Source: Alteromonadaceae bacterium (GTDB taxonomy: Bacteria; Pseudomonadota; Gammaproteobacteria; Enterobacterales; Alteromonadaceae). Taken from it: a stretch of 61,690 bases of DNA. Position numbers and translations under genes: made by a program. Numbering within the stretch: the stretch's first letter is position 1; every line of letters begins with the position of its first letter. The notes below the pieces were generated by a model. The model saw nothing but the letters and a program-made list of their open reading frames with translations. It did not search any database and was not told the origin of the DNA. This document shows positions 1-10,100 of the stretch, piece after piece. The stretch is taken from assembly GCA_014872785.1 (NCBI GenBank), contig WKFJ01000005.1, forward strand, positions 1 through 61,690. The letters run 5' to 3'.

Positions 1-96
1 ACGGAAACGGAAACGGAAACGGAAACGGAAACGGAAACGGAAACGGAAACGGAAACGGAAACGGAAACGGAAACGGAAACGGAAACGGAAACGGAA
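1..96. repeat. Hexanucleotide microsatellite (ACGGAA)16
   Basis: Sixteen perfect head-to-tail copies of ACGGAA begin at the window edge, so the full length is unknown. Four decayed copies follow (97-120: acgaaa, accgaa, gcaaaa, gcggaa). Frame 1 is open from base 1 to the TAA at 298-300 and would read Thr-Glu repeats, then a roughly 60-residue tail with no resemblance I recognise. No start codon is visible, so it could be the 3' end of a gene running in from the left or chance openness in a stop-free repeat. A six-base unit preserves frame, so copy-number change would alter length without a frameshift. Confidence 0.9.
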
Positions 97-346
97 ACGA
101 AAACCGAAGCAAAAGCGGAAACACAAACTAAAACCTGGCAGGTGCGATTTACGGCCTCCTATCTTGAGTTGCGAACTGCAACTTTGAATTCAACGTCTCC
201 AAAAAATGCACAATTCCTTTTGAAATGTGCAACATTAGTGGAATGTAGGTGTTTTTACTGGTTATTTGAAAATGATGGTTTTAAATTTATCCTAAACTAA
301 TACCGCCAATAACGGCTAATCTGCACATTTGCCGTGAGAGTTTGTG

Positions 347-1345
347 ATGAACAATAAACCTCGTTCAAATTCAGCACCTACACCATCGACTAAAGTTGCG
401 AACGCACCTCGTCCCCAAAGTAATAGTACGGGAGGCGGAGCGATGGGGAATAGTCCACGCCCTGCCGTGGGAAAACTCGATCCCCAAATGATGCAGAGAT
501 TGAATTCGGCACACATAGCTCAAGGTGCAAATACTGATAAACACAAAAGTAGTCGCTTTAGGCTGCACGAGGAACGCGCTTACATCTATGACAAAATGTC
601 AAAAAACGCCGTTACTGGGGCACTGCTTGATACCAAAGCCAAGATAGCTACCAATTTAAGTAAAACTGACCGTGACACACTTACTCAAGAGGCAGAGTCG
701 CTTAGACCTTTTAAGCGAGAGTTCAAAGCTGACAATAAAGTAGCTGCTAGATACGAAACGATTGCCAAGGGAGCTAAATACACTAAAACCGCCGCAGGGG
801 TTGTTAATCATGTTGGCACTGCTGTCGCCATTGCTAACCCGGCGATTGGTGGTGCTACTAAGCTTGCCGCAAAGGGAACCGGATTGCTCGCCGGTGCTAC
901 AGCCGCAACGGCTTATGGGCTGGCAAGTAATGCTTATCAAAAGAATGTCGATGACAAAGCCCAGGGTGCGCGGCCTTATCTGAGTAGCCAAATGGCGCAG
1001 GTAAAATCTGACATAAATGCACAAAAACGTAATCACATGGCCGTGACTACAGGTATGAGCGCCGCTTTAGGTGGTGTCGGCGTGGGAGTTGATGCACTGG
1101 TTGGTATGGCTGGCGGTGCTATGGAAGTCGCCTCAAAAGCAAATTTTGGAGCCGCAAAATCCACGGCAAGTGCTACTTTGCAACTTGGTCAAGAGATGAT
1201 GCAGCGTGAGCAAAAGTCTGAATTTGTGAACCTCTTGCAGCACAGACGTTCGTTCGAGCCCAAGCGCATGCCGCCAGTTTCAAAGGCGCCAAGGATTCCA
1301 GAGCCACCTACGGCGGCACCGCGACCTCCCACAACGAAAAAGTAG
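347..1345 (+). CDS. Uncharacterised Ala/Lys-rich protein, paralogue A
   Basis: I do not recognise a family. The ATG at 347 is preferred over GTG 344 because AGAG at 337-340 spaces better to it. The first ~70 residues are low-complexity (Asn/Ser/Pro/Thr). A conserved core follows: RLHEERAYIYDK, a Lys-rich stretch, then a long Ala/Gly-rich hydrophobic tract containing KNVDDKAQG. The tail is Pro-rich (about the last 30 residues). The core matches the protein at 3454-4668 motif for motif (RLHKERAFIYDQ, KNVDDSAQG, KSELVNLMQ versus KSEFVNLLQ). The Gly/Ala-rich segments could insert in or lie on a membrane, but I see no signal peptide. The two copies flank the acyl-CoA ligase at 1552, which suggests local duplication. 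Function unknown. Confidence 0.75.
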   Translation: MNNKPRSNSAPTPSTKVANAPRPQSNSTGGGAMGNSPRPAVGKLDPQMMQRLNSAHIAQGANTDKHKSSRFRLHEERAYIYDKMSKNAVTGALLDTKAKIATNLSKTDRDTLTQEAESLRPFKREFKADNKVAARYETIAKGAKYTKTAAGVVNHVGTAVAIANPAIGGATKLAAKGTGLLAGATAATAYGLASNAYQKNVDDKAQGARPYLSSQMAQVKSDINAQKRNHMAVTTGMSAALGGVGVGVDALVGMAGGAMEVASKANFGAAKSTASATLQLGQEMMQREQKSEFVNLLQHRRSFEPKRMPPVSKAPRIPEPPTAAPRPPTTKK

Positions 1346-1551
1346 GATAGTTGGCTATCTTTTACTAATACCGCTATTAATCGCGTCGATTATTTTTAGT
1401 TGATGGGGAATCTTTTCCAAGATAAATGCCGTAATAATTTCACAAAATGTTAACAATCACGACGTTTGATGCTGTAATGATTTAAAGTTATGCGACAGCA
1501 TCCTAGTATGGTTAAGGCAAATAATTCTAACTTATTGGAAATCAAGGGCAT

Positions 1552-3198
1552 ATGAACACTGTAAACCTACCTCTACCCGCGGAAAAACTCACTTATTGGC
1601 TCGTACAAGACGGGAATCGTGATGTGCTGTTTCAGCCACATGAAGGCAAGTATCTAACCTACAACTGGAAGCAAATTGATGATGAAGCAAGACGCTTAAC
1701 TTCATTTTTGCAAAGCAAAGGTTTAGTGCCTGGCGACAAAGTGTCCATCTTGTCAAAAAACACTGCACATTGGCTCATTTCAGACCTCGCCTTAATGCTA
1801 GGTGGTTTTATCAGTGTACCTATATACCCAACTGCCAATAACGAAACTATTAAATTCGTCGTTGAGCATTCAGAATCTAAAGCCATCATTGTAGGTAAAC
1901 TGGACAACTGGCCGGGGCAAGCTGAAGGTGTGCCAAAAGACATCATTAGCATTGCTATGCCCTATCCAACGATGCCAACTGATTACCAATGGAACGATGT
2001 AATTGCTAACAATGATCCTATTGAACAGGTCTATGCAGCAACTCCCGAAGAATTGATGACCATCCTTTATACCTCTGGAAGTACTGGCAACCCCAAAGGG
2101 GCAATGCACAGTTTCGCAAGTTTTGTGAATGCTGGTAAAAATGTCGGTGAACGCCTAGGGGCAACTACCAACGACCGAAGTTTATCTTATTTGCCCTTAT
2201 CTCACTGTACAGAGCGCGCTTATGTTGAGTCAGTGTGGCTAAACTATGGAACTGCTCTTTATTTCGTTGAGAGTCTTGAGACCTTCGCAGACAATATGGC
2301 CTATGCCCGTCCCACTGTGTTTGGTTCCGTGCCTCGATTATGGACACAATTTCAGAAGAAAATTCTGACGGCGATACCCAACAAAAAATTACAAACCATG
2401 CTCAAGATCCCTATTCTACGCGGGCTTGTGAAAAAGAAAATTAAGAAGCAAATGGGCTTAGACAGTGCCCATCTTTTTCTAAGTGGTTCGGCACCTCTGT
2501 CAGAAAAGGTGCTCGAGTGGTACAGCAAGTTAGATATTAATATTGCAGAAGGGTGGGGAATGACTGAATCGTTCGCCGTCGGCAGTCAAATCGGTCCGGG
2601 TATGGATGTGCGCTTTGGCACTGTATCGGTACCCATCAATGGTTCAGACGTTGTTATTGCCGAAGATAGTGAAATCCTCATTAAAACCGAATCAGATATG
2701 ATGGGTTATTACAAAGACGAAGAAAAAACCAAAGAGACCATCAATGAAGATGGTTACATTATGACGGGGGATTTAGGCGAGATTAAAGATGGCTATTTGT
2801 CTATTGTTGGGCGTAAGAAGGATATCTTTAAAACTGAAAAAGGTAAGTACGTCGCACCAATTCCCATTGAGTCTGACTTTGGTGACAACGAATACATTGA
2901 GTTGATGTGTTTGATGGGGACTCACCTTGTACAGCCAGTGCTAGTGGTAAACTTGAGTCCACACGCCGCATCAATTGACAAAGCTGATCTAGAGCAAAGT
3001 CTATTAGAGACAATGAGCACGGTAAACAGCAAGCTAGAGGCACACGCCAAAGTGGGAGCAATTATTGTGGCTCAAAACGAATGGACAACTGATTCAGGCG
3101 AATTAACACCAACCTTGAAAGTCAAACGTCACGTTGTTGAAAAAGCGTTTTTAGAAAAAGCTCAAAGCGTGAAAAAAGGCTCGGTGACTTGGGAGTAA
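1552..3198 (+). CDS. Long-chain acyl-CoA ligase (AMP-binding family)
   Basis: ANL-superfamily adenylate-forming enzyme, 548 residues, expected to activate a fatty acid with ATP and load it onto CoA. The P-loop-like motif TSGSTGNPKGA lies near residue 173, GWGMTE near 340, the GYIMTGDLG hinge/adenylate region near 402 and GRKKDIFKTEKGKYVAP near 420. That last motif and the FGSVPRLW segment are typical of the FAA1/bubblegum long-chain type rather than acetyl-CoA synthetases. AAGGG at 1544-1548 is a fair ribosome site for the ATG. No signal peptide, so cytoplasmic. A strong hairpin terminator follows at 3241. The gene stands alone between two paralogous unknown genes; whether the three form a functional set is unclear. 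Confidence 0.9.
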   Translation: MNTVNLPLPAEKLTYWLVQDGNRDVLFQPHEGKYLTYNWKQIDDEARRLTSFLQSKGLVPGDKVSILSKNTAHWLISDLALMLGGFISVPIYPTANNETIKFVVEHSESKAIIVGKLDNWPGQAEGVPKDIISIAMPYPTMPTDYQWNDVIANNDPIEQVYAATPEELMTILYTSGSTGNPKGAMHSFASFVNAGKNVGERLGATTNDRSLSYLPLSHCTERAYVESVWLNYGTALYFVESLETFADNMAYARPTVFGSVPRLWTQFQKKILTAIPNKKLQTMLKIPILRGLVKKKIKKQMGLDSAHLFLSGSAPLSEKVLEWYSKLDINIAEGWGMTESFAVGSQIGPGMDVRFGTVSVPINGSDVVIAEDSEILIKTESDMMGYYKDEEKTKETINEDGYIMTGDLGEIKDGYLSIVGRKKDIFKTEKGKYVAPIPIESDFGDNEYIELMCLMGTHLVQPVLVVNLSPHAASIDKADLEQSLLETMSTVNSKLEAHAKVGAIIVAQNEWTTDSGELTPTLKVKRHVVEKAFLEKAQSVKKGSVTWE

Positions 3199-3240
3199 CA
3201 ATTGCATTAGTGCACAAGATAATATGTAACAATCCAACGA

Positions 3241-3267
3241 AAAGTAGGGCTTTTTAGCCCTACTTTT
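3241..3267 (+). terminator. Rho-independent terminator of the acyl-CoA ligase gene
   Basis: An 11-bp perfect stem (AAAGTAGGGCT 3241-3251 with AGCCCTACTTT 3256-3266) with a TTTT loop ends in a short T run, 42 bp after the ligase stop. The A-rich 5' arm makes it potentially bidirectional. Confidence 0.85.
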
Positions 3268-3453
3268 ATGTGCATAACCTATTGCTGCACAAAGAAAAAG
3301 TAGGATAAATGTGCTTTTTTAACGGAATGTTGTGAATTTGAACTAATTAAGTTGAAAATTTCCACTTCTTGTTTAAATTAGTAATTTAGCTAGGTCTAAA
3401 AATAGCCGCTTTAATATTGATTAGATGTAAGAAAAGCGTATAGGAGATGGGTT

Positions 3454-4668
3454 ATGAATCCACGTAGTAAAGCCGGTGGCATGAATCAAGTTCCCAGACA
3501 ACCAGCGGTGAAAACCCCAGCACCGCCACAGCGCCAAAATGCAACTAGAAATATTAATGCAGGGGCGGGGGCTCATCTAACAAGACAAGATGCTACAACA
3601 AATGTACATGCCGGAGCAGGCCCGGCACTCACCCGACAAGACGCGAGTACCAATGTTTTAGGTCGAGATTCCAAAGCTGGTCAAGCGAATATGAATTCCA
3701 TGATGCCCAAAGCCGGGCCTCGTCCACAAACGCAAAGCGCCAAACCGGCGATGACCAATTCTCCGCGTCAGGGCAACAAAGCGCTAGACAGTATCGGTGC
3801 AGCAGCGACTCAGAGGCTGGATACCGCCATTAAAGCGGGCCCTGGCAAAATGCACGAGAAAAGTACTAAACGGTTGCACAAGGAGCGAGCGTTTATTTAT
3901 GATCAGTCTAAGCGTGGTGCCACCATGCAAAAAATTAATGCTAACAAGCCCAACATGAAAGTAAGCTTAAAGGGCATTAATAAAGACGTCATAAGTAAGG
4001 AGGATAGACAAAGCCTTACCGAAGAAGCGCGCGGTTTAAAAGCCTATCAGAAACGTATTAAAGAGAAGAATCCGACAGCAGCTAAACGAGAGAAAATCGG
4101 TAGTACGGCCAAGAAAGCTAAGAAGGTCGCTAAATATGCAGATTACGCCGGTACTGCTGTATCCTTCGTAAATCCAGCGGCAGGTGCTGGCGTTAAGATT
4201 GGTGCTAAAGCAACCAAAATAGCAGCAGCTGCGGGCGCCACTACGGCGTATCATTTTGCGGCAAGAGCGTACGACAAAAACGTTGATGATTCGGCGCAAG
4301 GCGATGCCATGTTTGATAGCCATATCGCCAAAGAAAAAGCCAGCATGATGCGCAATACGCGCAACAAAATGGGGGTTGGTTTAGCTGCCTCAATTGTTGG
4401 CGCAGGTATCTCAGCAGGCATGGACGAGGCAATGGAAAACGTTGCCGACAATGTTGCCAATAAGGTAACTGCTGGCTATGACCTCGTGAAAAGGCAAGCT
4501 AAAGAAGAAATCAAAAAACCGTTTAAAGAGAAGATTCGAGAGAACAAGTCTGAGTTGGTTAATCTAATGCAGATTCAAAAATCACGTGCCGATTACGCAA
4601 AACGCAAAGAGAAAATGGACGCAGCTATTGCCAACCGGCAAATGGCGAACATGGCCAATAAGAAGTAG
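3454..4668 (+). CDS. Uncharacterised Ala/Lys-rich protein, paralogue B
   Basis: 404 residues, paralogous to the protein at 347-1345. AGGAG at 3442-3446 supports the ATG. The N-terminal ~100 residues hold short internal repeats (two near-copies of the pattern LTRQDA-T-NVHAGAG). The conserved core starts at RLHKERAFIYDQ, followed by a Lys-rich basic stretch, a hydrophobic Ala/Gly-rich segment (VSFVNPAAGAGVKIGAKATK) and the shared KNVDDSAQG motif. The C-terminal third is strongly basic and probably helical (KRQAKEEIKKPFKEKIRENKSE). No secretion signal or catalytic motif is evident. Its stop lies 25 bp from the stop of the convergent kinase at 4693. Function unknown; reported as a real gene because of the paralogy and the clear ribosome site. 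Confidence 0.8.
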   Translation: MNPRSKAGGMNQVPRQPAVKTPAPPQRQNATRNINAGAGAHLTRQDATTNVHAGAGPALTRQDASTNVLGRDSKAGQANMNSMMPKAGPRPQTQSAKPAMTNSPRQGNKALDSIGAAATQRLDTAIKAGPGKMHEKSTKRLHKERAFIYDQSKRGATMQKINANKPNMKVSLKGINKDVISKEDRQSLTEEARGLKAYQKRIKEKNPTAAKREKIGSTAKKAKKVAKYADYAGTAVSFVNPAAGAGVKIGAKATKIAAAAGATTAYHFAARAYDKNVDDSAQGDAMFDSHIAKEKASMMRNTRNKMGVGLAASIVGAGISAGMDEAMENVADNVANKVTAGYDLVKRQAKEEIKKPFKEKIRENKSELVNLMQIQKSRADYAKRKEKMDAAIANRQMANMANKK

Positions 4669-4692
4669 TTAATTCTTCATATCAGCTCATAT

Positions 4693-6981
4693 CTAAGTAT
4701 TACAGTATTTATCAATATGTGCTTTTAATGAAGCCAATCTAAATGGCTTTTTGAGCGTATCAACTGCACCTAATTTGAGCATATCTGCCAACGAATTATC
4801 TGCAGTATATCCAGAGGCAATAATTACCTTTGCATCTGGATTAATCTTGATTAACTCCAAGAAGACATCTTTGCCATTCATGCTCGGCATAATCATGTCT
4901 AATATGATTAAATCTATGTTTTGCCATTGCTCCTTATAGAGATTAATGGCGTCTTCGCCATTTTCGGCAAATACGCCGTTGTGCCCAAGTGCTTGAAAAA
5001 AATCACTACAAACTTCTTTTAATAATTTTTCATCGTCTACCAATAGTATTCTATGTTTCCCTGTCTGTTTACTATCTTGCGTTTGTAGGTTATCGACTTT
5101 TGCCATTTGTTTTGGCTCAGACAATGGAAACTCAATCGAAAAACAACTTCCAACGCCAACTTCACTTTCCACGCTGATGTTGCCACCCAGTTGCTTTATT
5201 GCCCCATAAACCGAGGCGAGTCCCATGCCAGTGCATTTACCTACCTCTTTGGTGGTGAAAAAAGGATCAAATATCTGCGGTTGTATATCTGCTGGTATTC
5301 CACAACCTGTGTCTTTAACGTTTATGCGAATAGAAGATAATTTTTCATTATCTTCGTTAACAGATTCTATGTTTTCAGTAATAAGGGTGAAGGTGCCACC
5401 TTCGGGCATCGCATCTCTGGCGTTTAATCCAAGGTTTAAAAAAGCATTTTGGATGATAGACTTGTCACCTTTAATGGTCGCTGCTGGGGCATTAAAATAG
5501 CTCTTGAGAATGATTCGTTTGTCGACTGAGCGTTTAAGTAAATCTATGACTTCATGCAGTTGGAAGTGTAAATCTATATTTTCAATGTTGAGATTCTGTT
5601 TGCGTGAGAACGTTAGAAGTTGGTTTGTTAAGTTGCCAGAGTGTTCTGCGGCTGATGTTATTTTTCGAACGTATTTTAACAATTTAGGGTCGTCCAGCTT
5701 GCGTTCCAATAATTCGGAAAACCCCATAATACTGGCTAGTTGATTGTTGAAATCGTGTGCAATTCCGCCAGCCAAATGACCAATCGCCTCCATCTTTTGA
5801 GATTGTCTAAGTTCTTCTTCAAGGTTTTTACGTTCGGTGATATCGACATGGGATCCAATCATTCGAATAGGCACTTGATTCTGGTCAGTTACCACCGAAG
5901 CGTGCGATAAGATCCACCGATAGCTGCCATCACGGTGCTTTAATCTAAATTCATCTTCATGACTAGTCGAACGCATCTCTACGCTTTGCTGCACTTTTTC
6001 AAGCACCCGCGGAAGATCGTCGGGGTGCACCCGTTTTTCCCATTCGTTAAATTCGTTCTTAAACTCTTCCTCTTTGTAACCTAAATGGGCTTTGTATTCT
6101 CGAGAAAAGGTAACGCCATTTGATATTAAGTCCCAATCCCAAATTCCAATATTACCTGCCTTTACTGATTCATTAAGTCGAAGTACTGTTTCTTTGAGTT
6201 CTGCTTCGGCTGCTCTGGTGTTAGTGATATCAATATTAGTACCCAACATGCGTATTGGAGTGCCATTTTCATCCCTTATGACTGTACCATCGCCTTTTAT
6301 ATGCCTTACCTCACCTGATGGGCGTACGATGCGAAATTCGAGGCGGTATTGTTTTACATCGTTAAGTGCATCTTCTATTGCATTAAAGGCCATTTTTTTA
6401 TCATTGGGATGTAAGGCATTTTGCCATATGGCCACCGATTCACTCTGTCCTCGTTCAACACCATAAATTTGGTACATCAGGTCATCCCAATTCATGCTGT
6501 CATTTTTGATGTCCCAGTCCCAAATTGCCACACGCCCAGCTTTTACCGATTCAGATAAACGTAAATGAGAGTCGTGCAGCGCCGATTGCGTTTGTTTTAG
6601 GTTCGATATGTCAATACCGGTACTGACAAAGTAATCGCCCATTGGAATACTTTTCATGAAAAGGGTTTGGTCAGTGCCAGGAAAGTAACTTTCCCATTGG
6701 TGCGGTTGATTCTCTTGAAATATCTTTTCAACGATGGGCATGAAACTTTCGGTAGCGTTTGCGCCAGGGAAAATCTCGTCAGTGGTTTTACCTTGAATAT
6801 CTTCCAGCGACTTATTCCAAGCCTTGAGTGCTGCGGGGTTTGCGTCTACCAGTTTCCATGTGCGGATGTTTCCTTCTGAATCTCTTATGAGCTCCCATAT
6901 GTGCACTTCGTCAAGCATATGCTCGAGTACGCTTTTGTAAATGGATTGATTTTCCAGCGTAGCATTTAAATCTTCAATCAA
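4693..6981 (-). CDS. PAS-domain hybrid sensor histidine kinase
   Basis: 762 residues with no transmembrane segment, so probably a cytoplasmic sensor. Three PAS/PAC domains come first (roughly 1-135, 145-265 and 275-395; the second and third share VKAGxxxIWDWD and end in DIT). The dimerisation/phosphoacceptor region follows, with GGIAHDFNN and phospho-acceptor His409. Next is an HATPase domain (N box NLGLNARDAMPEGG, G1 DTGCGIP, F box FDPFFTTKE, G2 GMGLASVYG). A C-terminal receiver has its phospho-acceptor at Asp695 (LIILDMIMPSMNG) and a conserved KKP Lys. The HDFNN-type H-box is that of kinases usually paired with a receiver in cis. No output partner is adjacent; the next kinase operon is separate. 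Ligand unknown. Confidence 0.92.
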   Translation of the reverse strand: MIEDLNATLENQSIYKSVLEHMLDEVHIWELIRDSEGNIRTWKLVDANPAALKAWNKSLEDIQGKTTDEIFPGANATESFMPIVEKIFQENQPHQWESYFPGTDQTLFMKSIPMGDYFVSTGIDISNLKQTQSALHDSHLRLSESVKAGRVAIWDWDIKNDSMNWDDLMYQIYGVERGQSESVAIWQNALHPNDKKMAFNAIEDALNDVKQYRLEFRIVRPSGEVRHIKGDGTVIRDENGTPIRMLGTNIDITNTRAAEAELKETVLRLNESVKAGNIGIWDWDLISNGVTFSREYKAHLGYKEEEFKNEFNEWEKRVHPDDLPRVLEKVQQSVEMRSTSHEDEFRLKHRDGSYRWILSHASVVTDQNQVPIRMIGSHVDITERKNLEEELRQSQKMEAIGHLAGGIAHDFNNQLASIMGFSELLERKLDDPKLLKYVRKITSAAEHSGNLTNQLLTFSRKQNLNIENIDLHFQLHEVIDLLKRSVDKRIILKSYFNAPAATIKGDKSIIQNAFLNLGLNARDAMPEGGTFTLITENIESVNEDNEKLSSIRINVKDTGCGIPADIQPQIFDPFFTTKEVGKCTGMGLASVYGAIKQLGGNISVESEVGVGSCFSIEFPLSEPKQMAKVDNLQTQDSKQTGKHRILLVDDEKLLKEVCSDFFQALGHNGVFAENGEDAINLYKEQWQNIDLIILDMIMPSMNGKDVFLELIKINPDAKVIIASGYTADNSLADMLKLGAVDTLKKPFRLASLKAHIDKYCNT

Positions 6982-7139
6982 GTCTTTAGCCCTATTTTAT
7001 GCTCATTATTTTAACCACTCATTGGCCTGCTACAGAGGCCTATGCCCGACTTGTTTTTTTTGAATAGACTCGAGCAAGGTCTCACTTATTAAATATGAAT
7101 TAGTAACTCCATTATTTACGGGTTAACACGGCTTTTAGA

Positions 7140-10100
7140 TTATTCGGATCCAGAAGCCATTAGTGTGTTTATCTTGCTAATCAGTTCATTGGGGCGAAAC
7201 GGTTTTTTCAACATGTTTTGATTCAGGTCACTTTGTGTTAGCTCTTCAGATAGGTCACCGGTATAACCGCTCATCAGTTGAATTTTGATATCGGGTTGCA
7301 TCGCCTTGGCTTTGTTTGCTAAATCAAACCCAGTGCCATCCGGCATGATGACATCTGACACCAGTAGGTCGTATTGATTATGTGTCAGCATTTCCATGGC
7401 GTCTTTAATGTGCAAGGCAATATCGCTGGTGAAACCGTTGGATTCCAGTATCTCTCTAGTTATCTCCGCAATTGCTGGTTCGTCGTCGACAATTAATACA
7501 TGTCCTGTCGCACTGTACTTATCAACTATATTCACTTTCGAGGTGGTTATTTCGACTTCTGCAATGCTAGTAGGAAACATCAAATCGAAAGTAGTGCCAG
7601 ATTCATTGCTACTTACCTGAATTTCACCGTTCACCCTACGTACAAAGCCATAAACCTGGCTCAGCCCCAAACCTGTGCCTTTTTCGCCTTTTGTTGAGAA
7701 GAAAGGATCGAAGATTTTATCTATCTTATCTTTGGCAATACCGCTACCGTTATCTTTAATGGAACATAAAGCGTAATTGTCACCTAAATGCTTGGTGGCG
7801 TCTGAGGTCGGTAGATTGTTTTTAATGCGGGTTTCAATGGTTATCTTACCGTCTTCTTTACCAGCTGACGTGATAGCGTGGACGGCGTTAATGACCATAT
7901 TCAACAATGAGTTTTCAAAGTCGCCCACGTTAATATCAACGTAAATGGGCTCCTTACACAATTGCAGTTTTAGCTGCACCCCGGGAGCAAGTGACTTTTC
8001 AAGTAATCTTTTAATGCCTTTGATGCTTTTGTTTAATTCAACATTGGATAAATTGGCGGCGTCTTCTTTAGAAAAAGATAATAGCTTGCCAGTTAGGTCT
8101 GCGGCGCGCTCGCCAGCTCTTTGGATTTCCCCTATATAACCTTTAACTTTGTCACTGATATTTTGGTCGACATTCATAAGGTCGGAATAACCCATCATAA
8201 TGCCCAATAGGTTATTGAAATCATGGGCGATACCACCGGTGAGCTTGCCTAAGGCGTCCATTTTCATAGAGCGGCGCAACTGTTCTTCTTTTTCTTCTAA
8301 GTGAGTCAAGTCCACACAGTTGCCGATGAAACGTCGTGTGCCTTGAGGCGTTCTACTGAGTTCACTGATGGATAAGTGCAAGGGGAACACGCTACCGTCG
8401 GCGCGTTTACCTTCAACACGTCGACCGGTTCCTATTATTTTGCGAACGCCAGTATTAAGGTACGCTTGAATATAGCTGTCGTGTATTCTGGCAAATGACT
8501 CAGGCATAAGCATACTGACATTGCGACCTAGTACTTGGTCAATCTTGTAGCCAAAAACTTGTTCCGCGGCAGCATTAAAACTTAGAATATCCCCGTCTTC
8601 ATCTATGGTGATAACAGGGTCTACCATAGATTCTAATAGCTCTGACTTTTCGCTTTCTTTTTGTTTTAACGAGTCCAGCATCTTGTGTAGCATTGTGGTA
8701 TTGCTGATGATAGATGCAAATCTTGCCTGTCCATTTTTGTCGTTATACACGTGAAAACTCTGCCATTCAGTGTGTATTTCAAGTCCGTTTAAAAGGGTTA
8801 TTTTACTGTGGCATAGTTCCGAAGACTCGTTTTGAACCACCCTGTTCAAATGCTTTATAAGAGGTTCACGCCCCTCAGAGTGCAGAAAAAATTGATCGAT
8901 TGTTAAGCAAGCACATTGCTCTGAAGAGCAATTAAAAAGCTGTTTGGCTGCGCCATTGCAAAGATGCACATTAAAATCTTTATCCCATTCCATGATAGCT
9001 AAAGGCGCGCTGTCTATCAGTTTGCTAATTCTTCTTTGGGTTTGAGCGAGTTCATCTTCTTGTAGCTTTTCCTGCGTGCATTCTCGAATAATTAGACCCA
9101 AGGAGGCATCTGATGAGTCCCTGTGGAGCACAGGGAACAAGGTCGTTTCATAAAAATTAGGCGTGCCTTCATAGCTGCCATCTATGATTTCTCGGTAGAA
9201 CTCCTTGCCTGCGAGAGTCTCTTGTAATCTTGTATCTATAAATTTTGACAATGGTAGCTTGAACGCCTGCGTGTACTTGCGGTGGATGACCTTTTTATCT
9301 CTCAATAGAATACTGCTGATCGCTTTTTCATTGGCATAGTTGATGACCTTGTTTTTATCAATGAGTACGACATAGGCAGGACTGTTTTGCAAAATGCTAA
9401 GCATTAGTTCTTTATTGCGCTCAGCATACTGTTCCAATTTAAATTCATTCTCGCGGCTCGCGATGATGACCGCGTATTGCGCACTAAGCTCACCGGCAAG
9501 TGTAAATTTACTCACTGATAAATTGACGTGTAACCATTTATCTTGGCGTTTTAGCAATACTGGTAATGCGTCATGAGCAGAGTAGATATTAGCGAACTCT
9601 ATGGGGTCGATGATGTTGTCTTTGTCTAACGATAATGTGAAGTAATTTGAAAGGTGATTTTGGGTATGTACATCTTTATTGGCAAACCAATTGGATGAGC
9701 GGTTGTACATCAACACCACCCCCTTGTCATCAATGATAACAACTGCCTGTCCGATGTTTTGAAACACTGATTCAAAGTAAAGTTTCTGCCGTTCCAATTC
9801 TGCTTGGCGCGAATTGAGATCCTGCATCAGCTCAATAGATTTGTCGTGAATATCGGAAATCTCATCTTTATATGAAGAGACAGACTGGCGAGGTGTTTCA
9901 CTTTGTTTAAATGCTCTGAAGTTTTCAAATATCACTTCTAAGCGTTTTTGTACCGAATTGTGAAAGTAAAACGCCATCACCAATACACTGATAAAAAGCA
10001 CTAGAAATAACGGATAGAATAAGGTTTGCGTGTTATGCATAATTTCCGCCCTAGCACCTTGCATGTTACCCACAAGCAAAAGGTAATAGGAGTTATCTGG

